Shown one piece after another: positions 34,843 to 44,415 of a stretch of DNA of 44,415 bases. This DNA comes from Flavobacteriales bacterium. Lineage in GTDB: Bacteria > Bacteroidota > Bacteroidia > Flavobacteriales > BACL11. The stretch covers positions 46,424 through 90,838 of the forward strand of contig PAUF01000010.1 in the NCBI GenBank assembly GCA_002712715.1. Reading direction: 5' to 3'. A program made the translations under genes and the position numbers. The notes under the pieces were generated by a model. It made no database searches, was not told where the DNA came from, and saw only the letters and a list, made by a program, of their open reading frames with translations. How positions within the stretch are numbered: position 1 is the stretch's first letter; each line of letters starts with the position of its first letter.

Positions 34843-36312
34843 TTATCTACTATAATTGGGGGATTCTCTTGTGATTGTCACATTATGTGGATGACTTTCT
34901 GTTATACCAGCAGCAGTAACTTCTACAAACTCTGCACTAAGCATATGATTAATATCTTTAGAGCCTGTGTACCCCATTCCTGATCTAAGACCTCCTATCA
35001 TTTGATAAACAACTTCAGAAAGCAGTCCTTTATATGCTATTCTACCAACAATACCTTCAGGAACTAATTTTTTAGCATCAGTGTTGCCTGCTTGAAAATA
35101 TCTATCCTTGGAACCATTTTGCATAGCTTCTATTGAACCCATACCTCTGTATGTCTTAAACTTTCTACCCTCATATATTATTGTTTCTCCAGGGGCTTCT
35201 TCAACACCAGCTAACATTGAACCTAGCATAACTGAACTTGCTCCAGCTACTAAAGCTTTAACAACATCCCCGGAATATCTAATACCACCATCAGCTATTA
35301 AGGGGATTTTATTTTTCTTACACTCATTGTATACATCCATAACTGCTGTTAATTGAGGAACTCCAACTCCCGCTACCACTCTTGTTGTGCAAATAGATCC
35401 AGGACCAATTCCAACCTTAACAGCATCTGCTCCTGCATCAATAAGCATTTTTGCTGCTTCAGATGTTGCAATATTCCCTACTATAATATCTAATTTATTA
35501 AATTTAGCTTTCAAAGCTTTTAATATATCAACAACTCCTTGAGTATGACCGTGTGCAGTATCAATAATAATTGCATCTACAGATGCCTTAACTAAACTTG
35601 TAACTCTCTCAAAAACATCATCAGTAACACCAACTGCAGCTGCGACTCTTAATCTACCATATTCATCTTTACATGCATTAGGACGCATTCTGTTCTTTAT
35701 TATATCCTTGAAAGTAATTAACCCAACTAATTCATTATTAGAATTAATCACTGGCAACTTTTCTATTTTATTTTCCTGAAGAATTTTCTCAGCATTAGCT
35801 AAATCAGTAAACTGAGTTGTTATAATTGAACCTGAAGTCATGACGTCTGAAACAAGTAAATCCATATCCTTTTCAAAACGTAAGTCTCTATTGGTAACAA
35901 TGCCAACTAATCTCTTCTTTTCATTAACTACAGGAATGCCTCCAATTTTATTTTCTTTCATTGTGGAAAGCACTTCACTTATATTAGCTTGAGGAGTAAC
36001 AGTAATAGGATCCAAAATCATACCACTCTCTGACCTTTTAACCTTCCTAACTTCTATTGATTGTTCATCAATAGTCATATTCTTATGTAAAACTCCAATT
36101 CCTCCTTCTTGGGCAATAGCAATAGCCATTTTAGACTCTGTGACAGTATCCATTGCAGCAGAAACAAAAGGAATATTTAGATTAATATTTTTTGAAAAAC
36201 GAGTCTTAGTACAAACATTATTTGGTAAGATATCTGAAAATCTCGGGATAACTAAAACATCATCAAACGTCAAACCTTTAGATAGTATTTTTTTATTCAA
36301 ATCTTCTTTCAT
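34843..36312 (-). CDS. guaB: IMP dehydrogenase
   Basis: 489 residues, full length. It oxidises IMP to XMP with NAD+, the committed step to GTP. A TIM barrel is interrupted by a pair of CBS domains (about 98-205, KIGGIPVVN and KIEKLPVIN halves) used for allosteric control. Catalytic Cys308 lies in [20 protein letters not shown] and the flap segment GMGSIEAM follow. First gene of the six-gene run to def, with its own promoter. Confidence 0.97.
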   Translation of the reverse strand: MKEDLNKKILSKGLTFDDVLVIPRFSDILPNNVCTKTRFSKNINLNIPFVSAAMDTVTESKMAIAIAQEGGIGVLHKNMTIDEQSIEVRKVKRSESGMILDPITVTPQANISEVLSTMKENKIGGIPVVNEKKRLVGIVTNRDLRFEKDMDLLVSDVMTSGSIITTQFTDLANAEKILQENKIEKLPVINSNNELVGLITFKDIIKNRMRPNACKDEYGRLRVAAAVGVTDDVFERVTSLVKASVDAIIIDTAHGHTQGVVDILKALKAKFNKLDIIVGNIATSEAAKMLIDAGADAVKVGIGPGSICTTRVVAGVGVPQLTAVMDVYNECKKNKIPLIADGGIRYSGDVVKALVAGASSVMLGSMLAGVEEAPGETIIYEGRKFKTYRGMGSIEAMQNGSKDRYFQAGNTDAKKLVPEGIVGRIAYKGLLSEVVYQMIGGLRSGMGYTGSKDINHMLSAEFVEVTAAGITESHPHNVTITRESPNYSR

Positions 36313-36328
36313 ATTATTAAATTGACTG

Positions 36329-36357
36329 CAAAAATACTAATTTAAATGAAAGACAAA
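36329..36357 (-). promoter_or_regulatory. promoter of the guaB operon
   Basis: On the minus strand TTTG (36354-36357) is followed after 17 nt by TATTTTTG (36329-36336), 16 nt before the guaB ATG. A good match to the Bacteroidota -33/-7 promoter. Confidence 0.65.
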
Positions 36358-36379
36358 AAAGAAACGAAATTTTATGCGA

Positions 36380-39300
36380 TTATCTTATCAATGAAACCAC
36401 TCCTGTTTTCTGTATTATTTGTCCAACTCCATCAATATACTCAATATGATATACATAATCCCCATTTTGTACAGGTAATCGTTCATATGTACCATCCCAG
36501 CCTTTATTAGGATCAGATGTTAAAAATATTAGTTGACCATTTCTAGTATAAATAGAAAATGTATATCCCAATTCCGAAACAAAAGATGTAATAGGCTTAA
36601 ACAACTCATTGTGCTCATCATCATTAGGGGTAAATGTATTTGGGACAAACAATTTTGGTGTCTGGGATACACAAGAAATATTCGATAAAGATCTTTCAAA
36701 AAATCCGTATTGATTTCCATTACCCTCTACCGCTTCAATATAGTAACAAAACCTTCCATTACCATCAACAAAATCACTAACTAAGTCTACAAAATTTAAG
36801 CTATCACCTGGATAAAAGGTATGTATAGGAATTAATACAAATGGTTCTCTATTTACAGATCGATATAAATTATAATAAGAAACCCCTCCTAACCATTTAT
36901 TATATGAATTAAATGAAAGTGTATTTGTATACCCATCAGGGTAAATAATAGCTCCATAGTCAGTATTAATTTCAGTTTCTAATAAAATACTTGTAGAAAT
37001 TGAAGTATCATTAAATCCGATCACAGAAGGCGTAGAAATTCTTTTATTACATGTATCAATTGGATATATATGATATTGATATGAATTTAATTGAGTTTCA
37101 ACGTTATTATCATAAAAATAAATCATATCACCATTATTAGGAAAAGGTATAGAAGCAATATTAATAAAATTGTTATTATTTAAAATACTTCTATCAATTT
37201 CAAAAGAGGAAATGATAGCAGAGTTATCTATATAGCATGAGATATCAATACCACCATCATCATGATTTACATTTGAAGTAGTTATATAATTAAAATCTGG
37301 TTTCTTGGGTAAATCAGCAAAAAAAGTGACTAAATCTGAATTTGCGACATAAGTAGAATCAAAATTATATGCTAAAATTGTAATTTCATAAGTGCATGAG
37401 TCAATAATATCCTCTAACAAGAATTCAGTCTGTGAACTATTTAATCTAATTGTATTCCTAGGATCAATACCACATGTAGTTTCTAAAATTTGAATGTTAT
37501 AATGATCTATACCACCATCCCAATTAATATAGTCATTCCAATCCATAAATATAGAATGATCACAAGCATCTAATGCTGCGATTAAATTAATTGAATTATG
37601 TTCTGCACTAGTAGCTGATGCATTACCACAACTATCAATAGCTCTAATCTGAAATAGTTCTGAATTATTTACGGCATTTGAAGATAAATCTACATAGTTA
37701 GTATTATTTAACCCAAAAACAGAGTCGATTGTAACCCATACTCCAAAATTATCCTGTTTATAGATAGCGTAGAAATCACTTCCAGCAGCTGGTTCCCAAC
37801 TAATTACTGATTTACCAGAATTATTTACAGAAACATCAGAAATAATTGGTTGATCAGGCTTTATTGTATCTAATAGATTAATATCAGCTATAGAAGATTT
37901 AGAAACACATCCACTAACATCTCCTATTTCAACATAAAATTCTGGATTATAATCACAATATTCAGCATCATGTATATAATTTAACAAAGGAGTTGTAAGT
38001 ATATTATTAAAACCTTCATTGTAATTCATTAAATAAAGATTATAATCTAAAAAAGATGTAGCTAAAAGTGGATTATGAATTGGATTCCAATTCAAATTCG
38101 CAGTAACTCCTTGATTTACTGGAGTAATATCCATATAAATACTTTGAAGAGTATCAGATTCTAATGTAGAAGACAAAACTCCACATGCTTCTTCAGTAGA
38201 TAAAAAATAAAACTGCGTAGATTGGTCCCCGTTAGCACCAATGTGTGTATATGTAGTTTCAGGAAAATAAACACTATCAATTAGAGTAAATGGCCCATTT
38301 ATATCATTAGAATGATAAACCATATAAGGTTCAGCTGTCGGTGGAGCTCCATCAACAAATTTCCATGTTAAAGTAATATCTCCATTATCTTCTACAGACA
38401 CACATCTCAAATCTGGTATAGGTGGTACCACTGTGATTTTTATAGTAGCAATACTAATTCCATTTGCAGGACAAAAATCGTCATATGCCTTAACTAAAAA
38501 TGTAAATACATTGGAAGTAACACTGCAACCCACATCAGCCTCCATGTGAGCACAATCAGTCTGCCATTCAAAAACACCTGAAACAATTCCAGGTGATGAA
38601 AATGGAGGTGTAATCCCAGCCCCATTATTAAATGTTGCACATGGTGGGTTTACACAGCTATTAACATTAATAAAATCAGTTGCAAATTGACCTCCGGAAA
38701 CATCTAAAGTAACATCTTGAAGAACTCCCCCATTGTAAGTATCTAAATCTTCAGCATCAATATTAAAACTAATCAAATCTCCTGCATAAACAGTAGTTTC
38801 ATAGGAAGGAAGTAAAGTCACAGGATCTGTAAAGGCCTCAGAGATAACAGGAGGGTCATTAAATCCATCTTGAGGTTGAGCATACAAGCCGCAATCTACA
38901 AGAACAACCTGAACCTCTCTAAAAACTTCTGCTACTAATTGACCACATTTATAAGCTTCAACTTTTATACACGTAACAAAAATTCCTGAAGTCAATGATG
39001 TATAAGTAATCTCACCAGTAGTAGCGTCTAATGTTGGGCTACCAGGTATGGGCTCAATGACTGAGTAGGGAGCAGAAAAAACTAAAGCTGTAGAGCTAGG
39101 ATTAGAAGCGGTATAATTAAGATTTTCACCTAATGGCTCTCCCCAAGAATAAGTAATTGCATCCAGTTCATCATCTGAAGCATTGTGAGAATATGAAAAT
39201 TCATATCCAGTACAAATAATAGTTTTAGCTAGTTCTTTAAATTCTGGTGAAGAATCAAAGCATGGATCTGCAGGGATAGCATTACCCGTGACAGGATCAG

Positions 39301-39793
39301 TATATGGATACATTACAGCTCTCAAAGTCCATGGGTCATCTGACATACCATTAGTAATACTACTGCTTCTACAACAGCTTCCCCATGTAAAATGCCAACC
39401 CTCAGAAGGTGGAGTTCCAGCCATCGTCGTAGGATCTGATCTCCAAACATATTCTTCAACGGCACCTAAGGTACCAGAAGCGCAATCAAAACATGTATTA
39501 CCTGATGCAGCGGTACCGGTTGGGGAAATATCAGTAATTGATATGAAATTTAACAATATGGGAGTTTGTGCTCCCAGTGCAGGATAATTATGAGCAGTTA
39601 AAGTTTGAGAAGTTTGAGAAAATGTAATACCATTACAATCTCGATAAACCTTCATTGTAAAAACATACTGACCAGTATTAGGACCAGCTTTCAAACATTC
39701 CCATGTTATTTCACCGCCCATGAAATGGGATGAATAAATATTAGATGAAAAATAAATGAAAAATAATAAAATATATAATGATATTTTTTTCAT
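36380..39793 (-). CDS. T9SS type B surface protein with HMxGGE/YRDCNG N-terminal domain and Fn3-like repeats
   Basis: 1137 residues, secreted. Signal peptide about 1-21. The N-terminal domain (about 22-302) begins SHFMGGEITWEC and continues YVFTMKVYRDCNG and WGSCCRSSSITNG; it is widespread in Bacteroidota surface proteins and has no known activity. A cadherin/Ig-like stretch follows (~305-465), then about five or six Fn3-like domains (e.g. DITLTWKFVDGAP, SVISWEPAAGSDF). The C-terminus is a type B sorting domain (LFVPNTFTPNDDEHNELF to the end). It lies 8 nt after the thioredoxin-fold T9SS gene, so the two are probably cotranscribed. The same N-terminal domain, with an extra domain inside it, occurs in the 1714-aa protein. 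Confidence 0.88.
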   Translation of the reverse strand: MKKISLYILLFFIYFSSNIYSSHFMGGEITWECLKAGPNTGQYVFTMKVYRDCNGITFSQTSQTLTAHNYPALGAQTPILLNFISITDISPTGTAASGNTCFDCASGTLGAVEEYVWRSDPTTMAGTPPSEGWHFTWGSCCRSSSITNGMSDDPWTLRAVMYPYTDPVTGNAIPADPCFDSSPEFKELAKTIICTGYEFSYSHNASDDELDAITYSWGEPLGENLNYTASNPSSTALVFSAPYSVIEPIPGSPTLDATTGEITYTSLTSGIFVTCIKVEAYKCGQLVAEVFREVQVVLVDCGLYAQPQDGFNDPPVISEAFTDPVTLLPSYETTVYAGDLISFNIDAEDLDTYNGGVLQDVTLDVSGGQFATDFINVNSCVNPPCATFNNGAGITPPFSSPGIVSGVFEWQTDCAHMEADVGCSVTSNVFTFLVKAYDDFCPANGISIATIKITVVPPIPDLRCVSVEDNGDITLTWKFVDGAPPTAEPYMVYHSNDINGPFTLIDSVYFPETTYTHIGANGDQSTQFYFLSTEEACGVLSSTLESDTLQSIYMDITPVNQGVTANLNWNPIHNPLLATSFLDYNLYLMNYNEGFNNILTTPLLNYIHDAEYCDYNPEFYVEIGDVSGCVSKSSIADINLLDTIKPDQPIISDVSVNNSGKSVISWEPAAGSDFYAIYKQDNFGVWVTIDSVFGLNNTNYVDLSSNAVNNSELFQIRAIDSCGNASATSAEHNSINLIAALDACDHSIFMDWNDYINWDGGIDHYNIQILETTCGIDPRNTIRLNSSQTEFLLEDIIDSCTYEITILAYNFDSTYVANSDLVTFFADLPKKPDFNYITTSNVNHDDGGIDISCYIDNSAIISSFEIDRSILNNNNFINIASIPFPNNGDMIYFYDNNVETQLNSYQYHIYPIDTCNKRISTPSVIGFNDTSISTSILLETEINTDYGAIIYPDGYTNTLSFNSYNKWLGGVSYYNLYRSVNREPFVLIPIHTFYPGDSLNFVDLVSDFVDGNGRFCYYIEAVEGNGNQYGFFERSLSNISCVSQTPKLFVPNTFTPNDDEHNELFKPITSFVSELGYTFSIYTRNGQLIFLTSDPNKGWDGTYERLPVQNGDYVYHIEYIDGVGQIIQKTGVVSLIR

Positions 39794-39801
39794 AAAATCT
39801 A

Positions 39802-41253
39802 TTAATTACTTATTCTAAATTTTTTAGTCATAAAATTATCACCATTAGATAATTTTACCAAATATACACCATTACTAAATGATGACAAATCAACTGTCTG
39901 AAGAACAATGTCTGTAAAAAATAAAGATCTTCCAGTAATGTCGTAAATATGTAAACTTTTATACGAATCATTAATTACTAAGTTTCTATTAATTTGATCA
40001 AAATATAATGCATTTTGAAATATACTATAATCTAAATTAGTCCAAACTTCGGCACCAGTAGAAAAATTATCAAACTCTTCTAACTGAGATGTAGTCCCTT
40101 GTAAAATAACTTGACCATTACCATCAGTAATAGTATAAGAAGCTCCTATATAATTTACATCATTCGCAACACTCTGCAATGTATAGCACTCATTAAATGT
40201 CAGTGGAAAAAAATTGGATGATCCTACGCTTCCACCAAAACCTGATGCAATAATTAAATTGTTACTCACCTGTTTTAAATACCATGAATTACCATTCGAA
40301 CCAGATACATTTATTGAAAGAGGGGCGTCCCAATATGCATTATCAAAACCTAAATCTACTGTCATAGAAATTGTCTGATTATTAGTAGGGTCAGAATCAG
40401 AAACTCCATTTGGCAATACAACATCAATGCCAATAATATCATTATTAGAAAGATTATACACTGGATCTAAAGTTACATCAGCTATTTCTAAAGTTGATAA
40501 ATTCAAAGGGACATAAGAATTTGTGTTAGAATTCCAAACCTCATCAAATACAGTAGTGTATTGATTAACTCCATTAACAGAAACAGTAATAGTAACCTGA
40601 TTTAAATTAGTTAAACCATAATTTTGCAAAAATATTTCTGGAACTATGTCAGAACAACCAGAATTAGCGGAATTTTTCACGAATGTACGAGCATCATTAT
40701 CAAATGATGGTGGAGGCAAACAAGAACTTACTAATGAGTAAGGAGTAGCTGTTTGTCCACATTCTGTAAGAAGCCTATCAGGACAAATTTGATATACTGT
40801 TGGCCAATATCCAATAGAATAAGCAGAAGTAACTGCAGTATTGTTTACAGAGCCATCCGTACATATAATTGGATAAGGAGTTCCAGCAACCCAATCTCCT
40901 TGAGTGCCACATCCATTCCCTTGTAAACATGCTAAATCACTACCATCACCTTCAATAAAAAATACCATTACATCATTTGTTGTAGAAGAACTTACATTAG
41001 GCATTCCTGAAGGTCCATGATTCACATACAAATCTTCTAAAGCTCCACCAGTATGATAACCCCAACATGGGCCACACCAAACAGCAGAGAAATCTAAAAA
41101 TACGGTATAACCATTATCTAAATAATCATATAAATGATGAGTAGTTCCATTAATATCTGTCAAAGTAAAATCAGGAGCTACAGAACCGTTAGGTAACTGT
41201 GAATATACATTTAAGGAAAAAGCTATTAGCAATATAAATAAAAAATTTTTCAT
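39802..41253 (-). CDS. secreted thioredoxin-fold protein with T9SS type A sorting domain
   Basis: 483 residues. Signal peptide about 1-18 (FSLNVYSQ). Residues ~22-170 are a TlpA/AhpC-TSA-like thioredoxin fold (APDFTLTDINGTTHHLYDYL) with the redox motif WCGPC (Cys60, Cys63). A beta-rich middle part (~190-400) resembles CARDB/Ig-like spacers. The last ~60 residues (SLHIYDITGRSLFF ... NGVYLVKLSNGDNFMTKKF) are a type A T9SS sorting domain. It is probably an extracellular or surface disulfide-active protein, but with no visible partner its substrate is unknown. A promoter box is 20 nt upstream; the type B gene follows after 8 nt. Confidence 0.88.
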   Translation of the reverse strand: MKNFLFILLIAFSLNVYSQLPNGSVAPDFTLTDINGTTHHLYDYLDNGYTVFLDFSAVWCGPCWGYHTGGALEDLYVNHGPSGMPNVSSSTTNDVMVFFIEGDGSDLACLQGNGCGTQGDWVAGTPYPIICTDGSVNNTAVTSAYSIGYWPTVYQICPDRLLTECGQTATPYSLVSSCLPPPSFDNDARTFVKNSANSGCSDIVPEIFLQNYGLTNLNQVTITVSVNGVNQYTTVFDEVWNSNTNSYVPLNLSTLEIADVTLDPVYNLSNNDIIGIDVVLPNGVSDSDPTNNQTISMTVDLGFDNAYWDAPLSINVSGSNGNSWYLKQVSNNLIIASGFGGSVGSSNFFPLTFNECYTLQSVANDVNYIGASYTITDGNGQVILQGTTSQLEEFDNFSTGAEVWTNLDYSIFQNALYFDQINRNLVINDSYKSLHIYDITGRSLFFTDIVLQTVDLSSFSNGVYLVKLSNGDNFMTKKFRISN

Positions 41254-41273
41254 AATTTAAGTTCTTTAATTTA

Positions 41274-41281
41274 CAAATATA
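41274..41281 (-). promoter_or_regulatory. TAnnTTTG promoter box of the thioredoxin-fold/type B operon
   Basis: TATATTTG on the minus strand, 20 nt before ATG 41253. No -33 TTTG or TTG at the expected distance. Confidence 0.5.
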
Positions 41282-41328
41282 ATAATTCGTATCATAACTA
41301 TAATATATGATAAACTTATATTTTATAA

Positions 41329-42288
41329 TTAATTGACTTCATCTAGAAAGCTAATATTCTTAACTTCAGATAAAGCATCATTAAACTCCTTTATTATTAC
41401 TGACATAATTTCTTTTACAGTTTGTATTTCTGAAATCATTGATGAAACCTGACCTATTTCTAATTCTCCATTTTCAACATCACCATCAAACATGCCTAAC
41501 TTCGCCTTTCCTTTAGAAAGTAAAGATTTTAACTTGTCGTAAGAAGCACCTTTGTTTTCAGCTTCTTCTACTTTATTAAAAAAATTATTTTTTAGGAGAC
41601 GAACAGCCATCACTTTTTTTAAAGATAACTTTGTATCTCCTTCTTTTGCATTCAATATCATTCTTTTGAACTTGATACTAGCAGAGGACTCAAAACAAGC
41701 AGCAAACCTACTACCAATCTGCACTCCCTCAGATCCTAAAACTAAAGCTGACAACATAGAACTTCCTGTGAAAATACCTCCTGCGGATATGACTGGTATT
41801 GATACCCTATTGACTATATCTTGAGTAAGACACATCGTAGTTGTCTCCTCAACACCGTTATGTCCACCCGCTTCAAATCCCTCACAAACAACAGCGTGCA
41901 CACCACACTTTTCTGCCTTTAAAGCAAATTTAACACTAGATACTACATGAACAACTAAAATTCCATTATCGATTAATCTCTTAGTAAATTTCGATGGATT
42001 TCCTGCAGAAGTAAAAACAATCTTGACACCATTTTTAATAATAATATCTATATTATTTTCTGAATATTTATGCATTATCGGTATATTAACCCCAAATGGA
42101 TTATTAGTGAATAATTTACATTTTTTAATATGTTCCTCAAGTATTTCCGGATACATTGATCCAGCACCAATTAATCCTAAACCTCCTTCACTACTAACGG
42201 CTGAAGCTAATTTCCAACCACTACACCAAACCATTCCACCTTGAATGATTGGATATTTTATTCCAAAAAGTTCAGTTATTCTATTCAT
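41329..42288 (-). CDS. nitronate monooxygenase / FabK-like flavoprotein
   Basis: 319 residues of the FMN-binding TIM-barrel family of nitronate monooxygenases (2-nitropropane dioxygenase) and FabK-type enoyl-ACP reductases. Landmarks: KYPIIQGGMVWCSGWKLASAVSSEGGLG at the start, NPFGVNIPI (~62-70), VVCEGFEAGGHNG (~133-145) and VISAGGIFTG (~165-174), then LGSEGVQIGSRF near the phosphate-binding loop. It may oxidise alkyl nitronates or act in fatty-acid metabolism; the two cannot be separated here. Transcribed alone, divergent from glyA. Confidence 0.86.
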   Translation of the reverse strand: MNRITELFGIKYPIIQGGMVWCSGWKLASAVSSEGGLGLIGAGSMYPEILEEHIKKCKLFTNNPFGVNIPIMHKYSENNIDIIIKNGVKIVFTSAGNPSKFTKRLIDNGILVVHVVSSVKFALKAEKCGVHAVVCEGFEAGGHNGVEETTTMCLTQDIVNRVSIPVISAGGIFTGSSMLSALVLGSEGVQIGSRFAACFESSASIKFKRMILNAKEGDTKLSLKKVMAVRLLKNNFFNKVEEAENKGASYDKLKSLLSKGKAKLGMFDGDVENGELEIGQVSSMISEIQTVKEIMSVIIKEFNDALSEVKNISFLDEVN

Positions 42289-42297
42289 TAAATATTT

Positions 42298-42305
42298 TAT
42301 ATTTG
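42298..42305 (+). promoter_or_regulatory. TAnnTTTG promoter box of glyA
   Basis: TATATTTG on the plus strand, 39 nt before ATG 42345, in the 56-nt divergent gap with the nitronate monooxygenase gene. No clear -33 element. Confidence 0.45.
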
Positions 42306-42344
42306 CTATTAGTTATAATTTATTGCAATAATAAAAATTAAATC

Positions 42345-43619
42345 ATGAAAAAAGATCAAGAAATTTTTAATCTCATAAAGAAAGAAGATAAAAGACAAAG
42401 ATATGGCATTGAACTCATTGCTTCAGAAAATTTTGTTAGTTCGGATGTCATGTCAGCTATGGGAAGCTGTTTGACAAATAAATATGCGGAAGGATATCCA
42501 AGAAAGAGATACTATGGTGGATGTGAAGTAGTAGATGAAATTGAAGAGATAGCAATTAATAGGGCAAAAAAATTATTTGGTGTAGAATACGTTAATGTCC
42601 AACCCCATTCTGGATCTCAAGCAAATGCAGCTGTAATGTTAGCTTGTTTGAATGCTGGTGATAAAATATTAGGATTCAATTTATCACATGGAGGCCACTT
42701 AACTCACGGATCACCCGTAAATTTTTCTGGAAAACTATATGAAAACGCCTTCTACAATGTTGAAGAAAATACAGGATTAGTCGACTATAATAAAATTGAA
42801 GACATAGCGATAAAAGAGAAGCCACAAATGATAATATGTGGGGCGTCAGCTTATTCTCAGGATTGGAATTATGAATATTTCAGAAAAATTGCAGATAAGG
42901 TGGGAGCAATTCTTCTAGCTGACATATCACATCCTTCAGGTCTTATAGCTGCAAAATTACTAAATGACCCAGCACCATATTGTGACATAATCACTACTAC
43001 AACACACAAAACACTCAGAGGTCCTAGAGGCGGGATGATAATGATGGGCAAAGATTTTGAGAATCCTTGGAACTCTAAATCCCCAAAGGGGAATATTAAA
43101 AAAATGTCTACAATTCTTAATTCTGGTGTTTTTCCTGGATCTCAAGGCGGCCCACTGGAGCATATAATAGCAGCTAAAGCTGTAGCATTTCGAGAAGCTT
43201 TAAATCCAAAATTTAAAGAATATGCTAAACAAATAATGAAAAACGCAAAAATAATGTCTAATTGCTTCATGGAAAAAGGATATAAAATTATATCTGGAGG
43301 CACGGAAAATCATTGTATGCTGATTGATTTAAGAAACAAAGGTATTACTGGAAAAGAAGCAGAAAAATCGCTAGGCAATGCTGATATTACAGTTAATAAA
43401 AATATGGTACCTTTTGATACGACATCACCTTTCATTACTTCAGGAATGAGACTTGGGACACCCGCTATTACCACTAGAGGAATTACAGAAAAGGAAATTC
43501 CTAAAATGGTTAATCTAATTGATAAAGTGATCTCAAATCACGAAAACAAAGACGTAATTATGGATGTAAAATATCATGTGAATAACTTAATGAAAGAGTT
43601 TCCTATATATTCATACTAA
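42345..43619 (+). CDS. glyA: serine hydroxymethyltransferase
   Basis: 424 residues, full length. A pyridoxal-phosphate enzyme that interconverts serine and glycine with tetrahydrofolate, the main source of one-carbon units. Visible: [14 protein letters not shown] and [15 protein letters not shown] near the N-terminus, [22 protein letters not shown], and the PLP lysine (about 222) in [14 protein letters not shown]. The relA/spoT-like gene starts 9 nt after its stop. Confidence 0.97.
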   Translation: MKKDQEIFNLIKKEDKRQRYGIELIASENFVSSDVMSAMGSCLTNKYAEGYPRKRYYGGCEVVDEIEEIAINRAKKLFGVEYVNVQPHSGSQANAAVMLACLNAGDKILGFNLSHGGHLTHGSPVNFSGKLYENAFYNVEENTGLVDYNKIEDIAIKEKPQMIICGASAYSQDWNYEYFRKIADKVGAILLADISHPSGLIAAKLLNDPAPYCDIITTTTHKTLRGPRGGMIMMGKDFENPWNSKSPKGNIKKMSTILNSGVFPGSQGGPLEHIIAAKAVAFREALNPKFKEYAKQIMKNAKIMSNCFMEKGYKIISGGTENHCMLIDLRNKGITGKEAEKSLGNADITVNKNMVPFDTTSPFITSGMRLGTPAITTRGITEKEIPKMVNLIDKVISNHENKDVIMDVKYHVNNLMKEFPIYSY

Positions 43620-43628
43620 TGTTAGTAA

Positions 43629-44415
43629 ATGAGAAAACAAGAAGAAGAAGAATTAGAAAATAAAGAAATACTTAATAAGTACCGAAATCTTCTTAGAGTT
43701 TGTGCTGAAAAAACAACAAAATCAGAAAAAAAAGATATTCGTAAAGCTTTCAACTTTGCTGTTAATGCACATAAAGAAATGAGAAGAAAGTCTGGTGAGC
43801 CGTATATTTATCACCCGATTGCTGTTGCTCAGATAGTAGCAAAAGAAATAGGTCTAGGATCCACATCTATAATATGTGCATTATTACATGACACCGTAGA
43901 AGACACTGATTATGAAATTTCAGACATAAAAAGACTATTCGGAGAAAAAACAAGTAAAATAATTGAAGGATTAACAAAAATATCTGATGTATTTGATCAA
44001 AAGGTATCCCTTCAAGCTGAAAATTTTAGAAAAATGTTGCTTACTCTTTCAGATGATGTTAGAGTTATTTTAATAAAGTTAGCAGATAGACTTCACAATA
44101 TGAGAACTCTTGATGCTATGTCAAAACAACAAAAGCTAAAAATTGCATCTGAAACCCTGTATTTATATGCACCATTAGCTCATAGACTTGGACTTTATCC
44201 AATAAAAACTGAATTAGAAGATTTGGGTTTAAAGTTTACCAAACCTGAAATTTATAAGGCTATTTCATTAAAATTAAATGAAACAAAAATTAGTAGAAAT
44301 AAATACATTAATAAATTTTCTTTGCCGTTAAAAAATGTTTTAAAAAAGGAAGGTTTAAAAACAAAAATTAAAGGAAGACCTAAATCAATATATTCAATAA
44401 GAGAAAAGATAATTC
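43629..44415 (+). CDS. RelA/SpoT (ppGpp synthetase/hydrolase), truncated by the window end
   Basis: About 262 residues are visible; the gene runs off the right edge, which is why the ORF track lacks it. The HD hydrolase domain is complete (about 45-200), with YIYHPIAVAQIV, the metal-binding HDTVEDT (His87, Asp88) and LADRLHNMRTL. The synthetase domain just begins (GRPKSIYSIREK, ~252). An intact HD motif suggests that it can hydrolyse ppGpp, and the synthetase lead-in suggests a bifunctional SpoT/Rsh enzyme. It controls the stringent response and probably shares a transcript with glyA (9-nt gap). Confidence 0.93.
   Translation, partial: MRKQEEEELENKEILNKYRNLLRVCAEKTTKSEKKDIRKAFNFAVNAHKEMRRKSGEPYIYHPIAVAQIVAKEIGLGSTSIICALLHDTVEDTDYEISDIKRLFGEKTSKIIEGLTKISDVFDQKVSLQAENFRKMLLTLSDDVRVILIKLADRLHNMRTLDAMSKQQKLKIASETLYLYAPLAHRLGLYPIKTELEDLGLKFTKPEIYKAISLKLNETKISRNKYINKFSLPLKNVLKKEGLKTKIKGRPKSIYSIREKII

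Noticed and set aside
42326-42333. TATTATTG as the promoter of the nitronate monooxygenase gene
   Set aside because: One mismatch to TAnnTTTG and no -33 element; in such AT-rich DNA the match is not convincing.

Overview
The window reads as a chromosomal segment of an AT-rich marine-type member of the Bacteroidota (Flavobacteriia/Flavobacteriales-like). The evidence is: (i) four very large secreted proteins ending in the type B (gliding-motility-associated) C-terminal sorting domain of the type IX secretion system (T9SS) and one ending in a type A domain; (ii) SprB, PKD and HMxGGE/YRDCNG modules typical of this phylum; (iii) promoters of the Bacteroidota form TAnnTTTG in front of many genes; (iv) a bacterial SUI1/eIF1 gene; and (v) a guaB / SurA-like chaperone / moxR gene run of flavobacterial type. 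I see no phage, transposon, CRISPR or rRNA. The assignment rests on family knowledge and motif reading, not on a database search.

Layout. 1-303: intergenic region with the edge of a possible leftward gene and a small ORF that runs into the first large gene. 304-3309 (+): an envelope operon of an LTA-synthase-like phosphoglycerol transferase, a YegS/DagK-type lipid kinase and a SUI1 protein. 3310-3555: a decayed small secreted-protein gene that still has a promoter. 3556-3759 (-): tRNA-Lys(TTT) and tRNA-Leu(GAG) separated by a hairpin. 3878-4369 (+): shikimate kinase. 4364-21644 (-): a 17 kb run on one strand holding three giant T9SS type B surface proteins, each with a different repeat type (about 19 PKD domains; 13 SprB repeats; Ig-like repeats with a strict 77-residue period). 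An orphan oligopeptide-binding lipoprotein sits between two of them, and a small lipoprotein and a phosphoribosyltransferase lie at the end.

21745-24269 (+): mtaB-lgt. 24248-25723 (-): sodium/solute symporter. 25781-29192 (+): recR, then 2-oxoacid dehydrogenase E2, a DEDDh exonuclease and an FAH-family hydrolase. 29195-36312 (-): a tight operon guaB, PpiC/SurA-like PPIase, SurA-like lipoprotein, surA, moxR, def. 36380-41253 (-): a T9SS type A thioredoxin-fold protein followed by a T9SS type B protein with the HMxGGE/YRDCNG N-terminal domain and Fn3-like domains. 41329-42288 (-): nitronate monooxygenase-like enzyme. 42345-end (+): glyA and a RelA/SpoT gene cut by the window edge.

How the parts fit. 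About half of the window is devoted to the cell surface: secreted fibre-like adhesins that need the T9SS (its genes are not here), lipoproteins matured by Lgt, and periplasmic SurA/PpiC chaperones of the kind that assist outer-membrane and secreted proteins. The rest is housekeeping: tRNA modification, DNA repair, purine, one-carbon and aromatic synthesis, stringent response. The most unusual items are a domain nested inside another domain in the 1714-aa protein, the strictly periodic Ig-like array, the broken small gene next to the tRNAs, and start codons placed only 4 nt after a TAnnTTTG box (possible leaderless mRNAs).
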